The position numbers and the translations under genes were made by a program. From positions 1 to 11,674 of the forward strand of contig JBJXGC010000127.1 in the NCBI GenBank assembly GCA_046154545.1: 11,674 nt of DNA, read 5' to 3'. The DNA is from JBJXGC01 sp046154545. Lineage in GTDB: Bacteria; Chloroflexota; Dehalococcoidia; Tepidiformales; Tepidiformaceae. Below, in pieces: positions 5,925 to 11,674 of the stretch. The notes beneath the pieces were generated by a model, which was not told the DNA's origin, searched no databases, and saw nothing but the letters and a program-made list of their open reading frames with translations. Within the stretch, counting starts at the first letter, position 1, and each line of letters opens with the position of its first letter.

Positions 5925-7388
5925 TCAGGAACCCGGGATCTTGAAGTCCCGTCCAATGACGATCACGATGTCGGGCTGCGTCTCCGTGGTGCGCGGTGCG
6001 GCATGGATCGCGCTCGCCGGGAGGCCCATCCAGGCCGCGATGTCCTCGGCCATCGGCCGCCGATCGTCTGTGTAGAGAAGTATCTCGGTGTCGGGGCGCG
6101 CCGCCACCTCGCCGCCGATGCCGACAACCGGCAGGTACTTCACATACTTCAGATAGCGCCCGAGGGCCACCGCGCGGGAGCCGTCGTCCTGCCCGTACCC
6201 GTCCTGGACTTCGACGGTGGACCGGGCGTAATTCGACTTCGTGAACGCCTGGCTGATCCAGTAGTTAACCTTTTCGCGGTCCCAGCGGAGGATCGCGGCG
6301 CCAGAGTCGAGCTGGTCGCCGTACATGCTCGCGACGCCATCGACCGGGTCGCCTACCGAATAGGTCACCATCGTCCCGGCGGTGTCCTTGAGGAGGATGG
6401 CGTAGCCCGGCCACTTCACGACCGGCACGTCATGGTGGACCAGCGAACTGTAGGCGTCCCAGAGCTCCGTCGGACTCTTCTCGAGGATGCCCGCCGAGAA
6501 CGCCTTCCGCAGCGCCGTCTGCATCACGAGCTGTTGGCGCTTCACGCGGGAAAGGTCGCTGGGAGTGCGATTCCGGCCGAAAGCGACCGCGTTGTAGCCG
6601 TCAAGATGCTGGGCGCCGGGCAGAAACGAGACGTAGTGGGGGTCGGTGAAGTCGTCGTCGGTGTAATACCACTCGTAAACAGCGAGTTCCGGCGGGACAT
6701 CGACGTCGATCCCGCCCAGGAGGTCGATCAGCTTCTCGACGCCCTTAAAGTCCATCCAGACCCAATGGTCGATCTGGATGCCGAAGTTCTCCTTGATGTC
6801 GAGCTCCAGCTGCTTCGCCCCGGCGTCGATACTGTTCCCCGCCTGGAAGCCCGTCGCGAAGGACGAGTTGATCCGGTCCTGGTAGGTGTAGTTCACCCCC
6901 GGCGGGTGGATCTCGATGAGCATGTCCCGGGGAAAGCTGATCGTGCTGATCACTTTCGAGACGGGGTCGATCGTGGCCACCATCAGGGTGTCCGTCCGGT
7001 AGGGTCCCTCGTCGATGTCGCCGGGCCGTTTGTCCACGCCGATGATGAGCAGGTTGATGCGTTTATTGAACGAGCTGCTCGCGCCCGGTTTCGGCGGCTC
7101 AATGGCGTTGGGGATGACCGACGCAACCACGCCCGTCACATTTCCGACGCCAGGAATGCTGGAGATCTCGAGGTTCTTCCCGGGGAACAGGGCCGGCGTC
7201 ACGCGCGTGAGCATGGCGACTGCGGTGTAGCCCGAGGCCAGGGTGAACGTCACCAGGGCGGCCGCGAAGAGGACGCGCTGGCCGCGTCCGAGCAGGGGAC
7301 GATTGCGGCGCCGGGGGCGGGATGGCGATGGCTCGGACTCAGCCGCGGATACTCCGCTGAAGCGTAGGTCATCGACTCGCCCTGCCAT
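5925..7388 (-). CDS. LytR-CpsA-Psr (LCP) family glycopolymer transferase with LytR C-terminal domain
   Basis: A 487-residue protein: basic cytoplasmic N-terminus, one membrane helix (about 37-60), a linker, then the extracytoplasmic LCP domain (about 110-300) and a C-terminal LytR_C-type domain (about 389-487). LCP motifs in order: I-I-G-V-D-K-R (115-121), R-T-D-T-L-M (131-136), S-F-P-R-D (151-155), R-I-N-S-S-F-A (172-178), I-D-H-W-V-W-M-D-F, L-L-G-G-I-D-V, and H-L-D-G-Y-N-A-V-A-F-G-R-N-R...R-V-K-R-Q-Q (261-286). LCP enzymes move glycopolymers from a polyprenyl-phosphate carrier to peptidoglycan or, in some Actinobacteria, to surface proteins. ATG 7388 is chosen because ATG 7415 falls inside the spacer of a good promoter and TTG 7427 is its -35. 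Paralogue of the next gene upstream. Confidence 0.93.
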   Translation of the reverse strand: MAGRVDDLRFSGVSAAESEPSPSRPRRRNRPLLGRGQRVLFAAALVTFTLASGYTAVAMLTRVTPALFPGKNLEISSIPGVGNVTGVVASVIPNAIEPPKPGASSSFNKRINLLIIGVDKRPGDIDEGPYRTDTLMVATIDPVSKVISTISFPRDMLIEIHPPGVNYTYQDRINSSFATGFQAGNSIDAGAKQLELDIKENFGIQIDHWVWMDFKGVEKLIDLLGGIDVDVPPELAVYEWYYTDDDFTDPHYVSFLPGAQHLDGYNAVAFGRNRTPSDLSRVKRQQLVMQTALRKAFSAGILEKSPTELWDAYSSLVHHDVPVVKWPGYAILLKDTAGTMVTYSVGDPVDGVASMYGDQLDSGAAILRWDREKVNYWISQAFTKSNYARSTVEVQDGYGQDDGSRAVALGRYLKYVKYLPVVGIGGEVAARPDTEILLYTDDRRPMAEDIAAWMGLPASAIHAAPRTTETQPDIVIVIGRDFKIPGS

Positions 7389-7398
7389 GTGCTCCTTC

Positions 7399-7427
7399 AA
7401 CCTACGAGTGGCCATGGTCAGCGTCAA
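7399..7427 (-). promoter_or_regulatory. Promoter of the first LCP gene
   Basis: Minus strand: TTGACG (7427 to 7422), 17-bp spacer, TAGGTT (7404 to 7399), then 10 bases to ATG 7388. Transcription would start a few bases before the ATG. An AAGGAG (7397 to 7392) sits only 3 bases before the ATG, largely in the discriminator, so its role as a ribosome binding site is doubtful. Confidence 0.6.
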
Positions 7428-7473
7428 TGAGCCTGGAAAGGATGGCGTACGCGTGGCCGGGTGAGCTGCCGCC

Positions 7474-7498
7474 GGTCCCCGGCGATAGGCCCGGGACC
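7474..7498 (-). terminator. Hairpin after the second LCP gene
   Basis: GGTCCC (7474-7479) pairs with GGGACC (7493-7498), with two more pairs inside after one mismatch. It begins 3 bases beyond the stop of the LCP gene at 7502-8902 and precedes the promoter of the other LCP gene. There is no T run. It supports separate transcription of the two LCP genes. Confidence 0.35.
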
Positions 7499-7501
7499 CG
7501 T

Positions 7502-8902
7502 CTAGTTCGCCGGGATGCGCTGCTCAGAACCGACCGTGATCACGATGTCTGGCGTCGGGCGGCCGGTCCGCGGGGCCGTCACCACCGACGTGCCCGGGAG
7601 CCCAAGCCATTGGGCGATCTGCGTCGCCATCGGTCGCCGGGCGTCGTCGTAGACGGTTACTGTCGTCTGCGGTGTCGGCGCCACGTCGGGCCCCAGTGCC
7701 ACCCCGGAGAGGTGGCGGGCGTCGCGCAGGTAGCGGCCAATCTGGTCGGCGCGGTCCTGGCCGGCGGCCCCGGAGCCGTCGCGCACTTCCACACTCGAGC
7801 CGTCCACGTTGGGGCGGTTCAGTGCCACGTCCACCCAGAAGGCTGCGTTGTCCCGGTCGTAGAGGAGGATATCCTTCCCGCCGATCGTCTCGTCGGTCAC
7901 CGTCTGGACCCCGGCCACGGGCTCGCCAATGCTGAACATGGTGACCTGACGTGCCGCCGTCCGCATGAGCGGAAGATAGCTCCCCGCCTGGGCGAGACTG
8001 AAGTCGTGCCGGAACACGCTGTTGTAGGCCGCCCAGAGATCCGGCGCGCTGGTGTTGAAGACGCCGCCGTCCAGGGCCGCCTGGATCGTCGCCAGGAGTA
8101 CGAGCTGCTGGCGCTTGATCCGGTTCAGGTCGCTGTCCTCTCGATAGCGCCCGAAGGCGACGGCGTCGTAGCCGTCGTAGTGCCCCGTCCCGGGTGGGAT
8201 CGAGAGGCGGTGCGGGTTCGTCTTGTCGTCGTTCGTGTACCACCAGTCGAAGAAGGCGAGCTCCTCCGGGATATCAAGCGTTACGCCGCCGACGGCCGTC
8301 ACCAGCTTTTCCACACCTGCGATGTCCATCCAGACCCAGTGGTCGATGTCGATATCGAAATCGGCCTTCAGGTCCCGCTTCAGCTGCTCAGCCCCGTCCC
8401 GGATGGGACGCGTGCCGTCGAGCAACGCGCTCCCGTAGGACGAATTGATGCGTCCTTTATAGGGCGGGCTGCCATCCGCCGGGTGGATGTCCACCCACAG
8501 GTCCCGCGGGAAGCTCAGGATGTTGACGGACTTCGTCAGCGGATCGACTGAGGCGACCATGATCGTGTCCGTGTTATAGGGCAGGTTGTCGGGGAATTTC
8601 GGGCGCCGATCGACGCCGATGATGAGGATGTTCTCGCGGCGGGTGAGCGAGCTTTCGGCGCCCGGCTTCTTCACGGCGAAGCTGCCCGGCGCGCCTTCGA
8701 GGGCTGCGCTCACTACCGGTACGTCGAGGTTCTTGCCCTTCACGAGGGCTGGAGTGACCCGCGTCAGTGTGGCGACAGCGCTATAAGCCGAGGCCAGCGC
8801 GACGGCCACCAGGGCAGTCGCAAATAGCAGGCGCTGTCCCCGTGCGGGCCGCCCTGGCGCCAGTTGGCGTGGCGGACGATTCTCGTCGGTGCGGCGACCC
8901 AT
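7502..8902 (-). CDS. LCP family glycopolymer transferase, second paralogue
   Basis: A 466-residue protein with the same layout as its neighbour: membrane helix (about 23-46), LCP domain (about 90-280) and LytR_C-type domain (about 368-466). Motifs: I-I-G-V-D-R-R (94-100), N-T-D-T-I-M (110-115), S-F-P-R-D (130-134), R-I-N-S-S-Y-G (151-157), I-D-H-W-V-W-M-D, V-G-G-V-T-L-D, and H-Y-D-G-Y-D-A-V-A-F-G-R-Y-R...R-I-K-R-Q-Q (241-266). The Arg of the R-T-D-T motif is Asn110 here, while the SFPRD and GRYR arginines remain. The proteins are clearly homologous along their whole length, so this is an old tandem duplication. Bacteria often hold several LCP enzymes with overlapping or distinct acceptors. 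ATG 8902 follows a TTGACC-17-TACGTT promoter by 8 bases; there is no proper Shine-Dalgarno. Confidence 0.93.
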   Translation of the reverse strand: MGRRTDENRPPRQLAPGRPARGQRLLFATALVAVALASAYSAVATLTRVTPALVKGKNLDVPVVSAALEGAPGSFAVKKPGAESSLTRRENILIIGVDRRPKFPDNLPYNTDTIMVASVDPLTKSVNILSFPRDLWVDIHPADGSPPYKGRINSSYGSALLDGTRPIRDGAEQLKRDLKADFDIDIDHWVWMDIAGVEKLVTAVGGVTLDIPEELAFFDWWYTNDDKTNPHRLSIPPGTGHYDGYDAVAFGRYREDSDLNRIKRQQLVLLATIQAALDGGVFNTSAPDLWAAYNSVFRHDFSLAQAGSYLPLMRTAARQVTMFSIGEPVAGVQTVTDETIGGKDILLYDRDNAAFWVDVALNRPNVDGSSVEVRDGSGAAGQDRADQIGRYLRDARHLSGVALGPDVAPTPQTTVTVYDDARRPMATQIAQWLGLPGTSVVTAPRTGRPTPDIVITVGSEQRIPAN

Positions 8903-8910
8903 GCCTCTCG

Positions 8911-8939
8911 AACGTAACCGCGCCCGGAACCCCGGTCAA
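8911..8939 (-). promoter_or_regulatory. Promoter of the second LCP gene
   Basis: Minus strand: TTGACC (8939 to 8934), 17-bp spacer, TACGTT (8916 to 8911), then 8 bases to ATG 8902. This is the best sigma-70-type match in the window and predicts a leaderless mRNA. It resembles the promoter of the other LCP gene closely. Confidence 0.65.
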
Positions 8940-8997
8940 TGCGGCGCCAGTGCGGGGAAACCCGGGCACCGGTCCGCCTTTCCCCGCCTTTTCCCTT

Positions 8998-9019
8998 GGA
9001 TCCGGCGCCCCCGGCATCC
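8998..9019 (-). terminator. Stable hairpin after the metallopeptidase gene
   Basis: GGATCCGG (8998-9005) pairs with CCGG-C-ATCC (9011-9019), an eight-pair stem with one bulge and a five-base loop. It lies 15 bases beyond the metallopeptidase stop on the minus strand. No T run follows. It is a possible terminator of that transcript. Confidence 0.35.
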
Positions 9020-9034
9020 TCGTGGCGCCCTGCC

Positions 9035-9403
9035 TCAGGCCATCCCCAGTTCGTGGAGGCGCTCGTCGTCGATGCCGAAGTAGTGCCCGAGTTCATGGAG
9101 GACGGTCGTGCGGACCTGGTCGCGGACTTCCTCGTCCGTCGTGCAGATGTCCTCGATGGGCTCCTGGTAGATGTTGATCTTGTCCGGCGGGACGAGGTTG
9201 TAGTACTCACCCCGCATCGTCAGGGGGACCCCCTGGTAGAGCCCGAGGAGCGTCTGTCCAGGCCCAATGCCAGCGGACTTCCGCTCCCGAGCGGTCGGCC
9301 GCCGTTCGATCACGATGTCAACGTTGTGGACGCGCGACAGCAGCTCGGGAGGGAGCAGGGCGACGGCTTCACGGACAAGTTGGCGAAAGTGGGCGCGTTC
9401 CAG
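9035..9403 (-). CDS. Small zincin-like metallopeptidase (PF06262 type)
   Basis: About 122 residues ending in the zinc motif H-E-L-G-H-Y-F-G-I-D-D-E-R-L (103-116), preceded by R-x-T-V-L and, earlier, F-x-x-L-V-x-E-A-x-x-L-L-P-P-E, V-D-I-V-I-E and L-G-L-Y-Q-G-V-P-L. This is the small cytosolic metallopeptidase-like family PF06262; the substrate is unknown. The start is a problem: no ATG, GTG or TTG lies near the beginning of the conserved domain. The frame remains open to a GTG at 9616, but that stretch is antisense-like noise inside the upstream gene's coding sequence. A CTG at 9403, 5 bases after the upstream stop and 8 bases after a GAGG, gives a normal family length, so I use it. A frameshift or sequencing error joining or separating the two genes is the alternative. 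Confidence 0.8.
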   Translation of the reverse strand: MERAHFRQLVREAVALLPPELLSRVHNVDIVIERRPTARERKSAGIGPGQTLLGLYQGVPLTMRGEYYNLVPPDKINIYQEPIEDICTTDEEVRDQVRTTVLHELGHYFGIDDERLHELGMA

Positions 9404-9408
9404 CGGAC

Positions 9409-9855
9409 CTACCTCGGCGCTGGCGAACGGCTCCAGAGGGTACGGAAACCGTCGCCCGTGATCGCCGCGCGCTGCTGCGCATTCTCGAGTGTTACGAGCT
9501 CGGCGAACGCGCCTTCCGCCCCGCGGACAGCGTCCACAAAGCCCGCATCGGTGACCCTCCGCATGACTTCGTCCCACACGCCCGTCGTCTGCAGCGAGGC
9601 GACGAACCGCGGCCACCAGATCGCCACGATCTTCTCGGGGTTCGCCAGCCTCGGGCGCAGCCGGCGGAGTTCGCGGTACCGTTCCTCGACTGACTTCACC
9701 GGCTCGACCACGCGGACGAGCGGCCCGTCCAGGTCAGTGCAGCGGAAGTCGAGCAGGAGCCGCTGGCCGACGGCGACGAAGCGCAGCACGATCACGTCAC
9801 TGGTCGCCACGGTGGCTGAGATGTCGCGGAGGTCGACCGAGAAGTCGTTGTCCAA
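9409..9855 (-). CDS. Conserved-looking hypothetical protein, 148 residues
   Basis: I do not recognise a family. The protein starts with strands (SVDLRDISATVATSDVIVLR, then VAVGQRLLLDFR), continues with a charged helix R-Y-R-E-L-R-R-L-R-P-R-L (60-70), a W-W-P-R-F motif (80-84), and helices to the end. It has no signal peptide, membrane segment or Cys cluster beyond one Cys (39), so it is likely cytosolic. The frame stays open to 10092, but the extension would run through an inverted repeat array and a promoter. TTG 9855 is preferred because TACACT lies 7 bases before it. The stop TAG (9411 to 9409) lies within the GAGG-TAG that precedes the metallopeptidase, so the two are probably co-transcribed and translationally coupled. 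Confidence 0.7.
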   Translation of the reverse strand: MDNDFSVDLRDISATVATSDVIVLRFVAVGQRLLLDFRCTDLDGPLVRVVEPVKSVEERYRELRRLRPRLANPEKIVAIWWPRFVASLQTTGVWDEVMRRVTDAGFVDAVRGAEGAFAELVTLENAQQRAAITGDGFRTLWSRSPAPR

Positions 9856-9862
9856 GACTTCC

Positions 9863-9868
9863 AGTGTA
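9863..9868 (-). promoter_or_regulatory. -10 hexamer TACACT before the hypothetical gene
   Basis: TACACT on the minus strand is 7 bases before TTG 9855, in the same position as at other leaderless-type starts here. The -35 region is poor. A GGAAG lies between them but too close to the TTG to act well as a ribosome binding site. Confidence 0.4.
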
Positions 9869-9942
9869 CGGCGCGCGAGGTTGCCTGCGCCAGCGATAGA
9901 GTGGCGTGCGGAGTTTTGCCGTGGCTCGACATCGATGAGACG

Positions 9943-10036
9943 CAAAGGATCAAAGGTCCAAAGGGCGACGGAGGATTCGGCCAGGACCACGGATGGCCCG
10001 CTTGTCCGCGCGTCTTTGGCCCTTTGACCCCTTTGT
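9943..10036. repeat. Inverted arrays of CAAAGG units (8-9 bp period)
   Basis: The left arm (9943-9966) holds three CAAAGG units at 9943, 9951 and 9959, exactly 8 bp apart. The right arm (about 10012-10036) holds three inverted units, with CTTTG at 10014, 10022 and 10031, so 8 and 9 bp apart. Reverse-complemented, the right arm aligns with the left over about 25 bases with a few mismatches and gaps; the spacer is about 45 bp. The array lies in the 260-base stretch 9856-10115 between the DUF2007-like genes and the hypothetical gene. The remainder of that stretch shows nothing else I can name. It may be a long imperfect hairpin, a clustered regulator site or a remnant small repeat element. Confidence 0.7.
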
Positions 10037-10115
10037 GTCCCCGTCCCCACGACCGGCGGCGCGCAAAACCTTGAACCCACCGCCAGGGACACCTTTCGGG
10101 CACCCCTCTACCCCG

Positions 10116-10523
10116 TCACAGATCCCGCAAGGCCAGATAGAGAGCGATCGCGAGGACGGCCGCCGCCGTGGGGATGGCGAGGCGGGTGATCATCCGCCAG
10201 TTGTCTTCGATGTGATTGGGGGGTGCCGCCTCCACGACGTTCGCGCCTTCCCCCCGCTCGGCAAGGAGCCGGCGGGCGCGGGGCGCCTCGTGGGCGCGGA
10301 CATAGACCATCGACCTGCCGACGATCGTCCCCAGGTGCGCCGGGCTCACTGAGGACGATGGGAGGGCGCGCGTCTCGAAACCGGACGACTCGAGGCTGCC
10401 CGCGACGATCGACGCGTCCAGCTCTTGCCCGGACCAGACCGGACTCCAATCCGCCGGCTCTGCCCGTGGCGCGCGCTTCCGCGTGGGTCGCCGGTTGCGG
10501 CTCGAAGGGCCGGGACCGGTCAT
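10116..10523 (-). CDS. DUF2007-like small protein with C-terminal membrane anchor
   Basis: A 135-residue protein: a basic, Pro/Arg-rich N-terminus (1-25), a domain beginning W-S-P-V-W-S-G-Q-E-L-D-A-S-I-V-A-G-S-L-E-S-S-G-F-E-T-R (26-52) that resembles the opening strand and helix of DUF2007, a middle strand V-Y-V-R (73-76) followed by a helix, and a C-terminal membrane helix (about 113-132). DUF2007 is called a putative signal-transducing domain; its role is not established. The N-terminal domain would face the cytosol as a tail-anchored protein (inference). ATG 10523 is chosen over GTG 10571, which would overlap the upstream gene; the gap is then 22 bases. Third gene of the dapA operon and a diverged relative of the second. 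Confidence 0.75.
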   Translation of the reverse strand: MTGPGPSSRNRRPTRKRAPRAEPADWSPVWSGQELDASIVAGSLESSGFETRALPSSSVSPAHLGTIVGRSMVYVRAHEAPRARRLLAERGEGANVVEAAPPNHIEDNWRMITRLAIPTAAAVLAIALYLALRDL

Positions 10524-10545
10524 GGTGCCGCCCGGGCCGGGGCGC

Positions 10546-10791
10546 TCACTTCTTGACCACGGCCCGGGCACGGTCGGCCTCGGGCTCGGGCACGAGGAGG
10601 CGGCTCTGCGGTTTACGGCGGAAGAGCCCGACCAGGTCGAAGCCCCCGCCTCCGGTCCCGCACCAGTTCCCCCTCGCGGCCAGCCGCATGGGGATGCCCT
10701 CGGCGTCGAGGAGACGGCCGATCGCCGACGGGTCCTGGCCTCGCCAGACCTCGACCCAGCGCTCGGTCTCGGCGGGCTGGCGTTCGGTCAT
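10546..10791 (-). CDS. DUF2007-like small soluble protein
   Basis: An 81-residue protein with W-V-E-V-W-R-G-Q-D (12-20), then A-I-G-R-L-L-D-A-E-G-I-P-M-R-L (23-37), a Gly-rich loop with one Cys (44), and a closing strand S-R-L-L-V-P-E followed by a short helix (D-R-A-R-A-V-V). This is the usual DUF2007 pattern of strand, helix with L-L-x-A-E-G-I-P, then a V-P strand and helix. Function unknown. Its ATG overlaps the dapA stop by four bases (ATGA at 10788-10791), so it is translationally coupled to dapA. The next gene downstream is a relative with an added membrane anchor. Confidence 0.78.
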   Translation of the reverse strand: MTERQPAETERWVEVWRGQDPSAIGRLLDAEGIPMRLAARGNWCGTGGGGFDLVGLFRRKPQSRLLVPEPEADRARAVVKK

Positions 10792-11674
10792 GCCGGTACG
10801 GCCGCATCCAGGCGGTGCTTGCGCAGCTCGGCCATCACCTTCGCGCCGATGGCGGCGTCGGGCTCGACCACCGGCAGGCGGGGCTCGCCGATTTCGAACC
10901 CGAGCTGGCGGAGGACGTAGCGGATGGTGCTCGGGCTGCCGTTGAGGAAGCAGGCGTCCGTCACGGCGCAGAGTTTGCGGTGGATGGCGGCGGCTTGCGG
11001 CAGGCGGCCGGCTTCAATGTGGCCAAGCATCTCCTTCTGCTGGGAGGCGACGATATGGCTCGTGACGCTGATCGCCCCCCAGGCGCCCATGCACCAGAGG
11101 TGGAAGTTGTCGTTGTCGTTGCCACTCCAGATCTTGAAGTCCGGCGCCCCCTCCATCACGGCCGCCGTGGCCGCGAGGTCCCCGTTCGCCTCCTTATTGC
11201 CGACGATATTCGGCACGGCGGCGCAGCGGAGGATAGTCTCGACGGTCATATTCAGGCCCGTGCGGCCGGGGACGTTGTAGATGATGACCGGCAGGCTGGT
11301 GCTTTCAGCAATGGCGCGGAAGTGCTTATAGACGCCCTCTTGCGGCGGCTTCAGGTAGTACGGCACGACGGCGAGGATGGCGTCGGCCCCGGCCTTTTCG
11401 GCGAGGTGAGCGAGGTGGATGGAGTGGCGGGTGTCGTTCGTGCCCGCCCCGGCGACGACCGTGGCAGTCGCGCCCAGCTCCTGCTTCACCTCCTCCCAGA
11501 GGCGGTACTTCTCGTCATCACTGAGGAGGGGGGCCTCCCCGGTTGTCCCGCTGAGGACGACGCCATCGTTGCCGGAGCGCACGAGATGGCTGGCCAGGCG
11601 GCGGGCGTGGCCGTAGTCCACGGCGCCTTCAGGCGTATAGGGTGTGACCATCGCGGTCAGGAGGCGTCCGAGTT
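10788..11674 (-). CDS. dapA: 4-hydroxy-tetrahydrodipicolinate synthase (5' end outside window)
   Basis: This cytosolic enzyme condenses pyruvate with aspartate semialdehyde, the first committed step of lysine and diaminopimelate synthesis. The frame is open to the right edge and reads L-G-R-L-L-T-A-M-V-T-P-Y, the first strand of the barrel; ATG 11651 would cut this strand, so the start is beyond the edge, probably by only a few codons. Counting from the first whole codon, the active-site parts are present: S-G-T-T-G-E-A-P (41-48), P-Y-Y (104-106), the Tyr of I-Y-N-V-P-G-R-T-G (132) with its Arg (137), and the Schiff-base Lys in V-G-N-K-E-A (160). These numbers are within about two residues of those in E. 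coli DapA. Other class I aldolase relatives (NAL/DHDPS family) are possible, but the motif set favours DapA. First gene of an operon with two DUF2007-like genes. Confidence 0.92.
   Translation of the reverse strand, partial: LGRLLTAMVTPYTPEGAVDYGHARRLASHLVRSGNDGVVLSGTTGEAPLLSDDEKYRLWEEVKQELGATATVVAGAGTNDTRHSIHLAHLAEKAGADAILAVVPYYLKPPQEGVYKHFRAIAESTSLPVIIYNVPGRTGLNMTVETILRCAAVPNIVGNKEANGDLAATAAVMEGAPDFKIWSGNDNDNFHLWCMGAWGAISVTSHIVASQQKEMLGHIEAGRLPQAAAIHRKLCAVTDACFLNGSPSTIRYVLRQLGFEIGEPRLPVVEPDAAIGAKVMAELRKHRLDAAVPA

Noticed and set aside
5796..7367. 523-residue plus-strand open frame
   Set aside because: Antisense to the LCP gene at 5925-7388, with no recognisable domain and a composition typical of the complementary frame of GC-rich coding DNA.
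7427..8551. 374-residue plus-strand open frame
   Set aside because: Antisense to the second LCP gene; no family resemblance. The plus frames opposite both LCP genes look alike only because the LCP genes are paralogues.
8939..10027. 362-residue plus-strand open frame
   Set aside because: Antisense to the metallopeptidase, whose HELGH motif is clear, and to the hypothetical gene; no domain seen.
9943..10036. CAAAGG arrays as a CRISPR
   Set aside because: The units are 6 bp with 2-3 bp between them and occur in both orientations; there are no spacers and no cas genes.
9856..10092. N-terminal extension of the hypothetical protein up to 10092
   Set aside because: It would translate through the CAAAGG inverted arrays and a promoter-like site, and the residues look unstructured and unlike the rest of the protein.
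11651..11674. ATG 11651 as the true start of dapA
   Set aside because: It would remove most of the first barrel strand; the upstream in-frame codons L-G-R-L-L-T-A fit the family and the frame is open to the edge.

Overview
The window is GC-rich (by eye about two thirds G+C) bacterial chromosomal DNA with dense, short-spaced genes on both strands. Long TP-T-P/S-T stalks in secreted proteins, two LytR-CpsA-Psr (LCP) proteins, a DUF169 protein and DUF2007-like proteins fit a high-GC member of the Chloroflexota (for example Dehalococcoidia or Thermomicrobia relatives). This assignment rests on style of content only and no marker gene is present. No RNA gene, insertion sequence, CRISPR array or phage gene was seen.

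Layout. 2-754 (+): end of a gene entering from the left edge, a secreted Ser/Thr-rich protein with Asp clusters. 1052-2170 (+): a second secreted low-complexity protein with a Cys-flanked His/Asp cluster. 2222-2467 (-): stand-alone Lrp/AsnC-type ligand-binding domain. 2572-3681 (+): membrane-anchored TolB/PD40 beta-propeller. 3684-4490 (-): DUF169 protein, divergent from an acyl-CoA dehydrogenase-like flavoprotein at 4617-5795 (+). 5925-7388 and 7502-8902 (both -): two paralogous LCP glycopolymer transferases, each with its own promoter. 9035-9403 (-): small zincin-like metallopeptidase overlapping or abutting a conserved-looking unknown protein at 9409-9855 (-). 10116-10523 and 10546-10791 (-): two DUF2007-like small proteins translationally coupled to dapA (10788 to the right edge, -), which is cut at its 5' end by the window.

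Functional themes. Roughly half the window concerns the cell envelope: two secreted stalk-like proteins, an anchored propeller and two LCP enzymes that would attach glycopolymers to the wall or to surface proteins. dapA (lysine/diaminopimelate) is compatible with that but is housekeeping. The acyl-CoA dehydrogenase/DUF169 pair is a separate metabolic unit.

The most interesting signals are regulatory. Six gene starts have a TANNNT -10 hexamer only 7-10 nt before the start codon, which predicts leaderless or nearly leaderless transcripts. In three of them this settles or bears on the start choice. A second is a pair of inverted arrays of CAAAGG units with 8-9 bp period at 9943-10036, in a 260-bp non-coding stretch between the dapA operon and the unknown gene. 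I did not find a clearly new defence or biosynthetic system; the best candidate for something undescribed is the pair of secreted Asp/His-cluster proteins.
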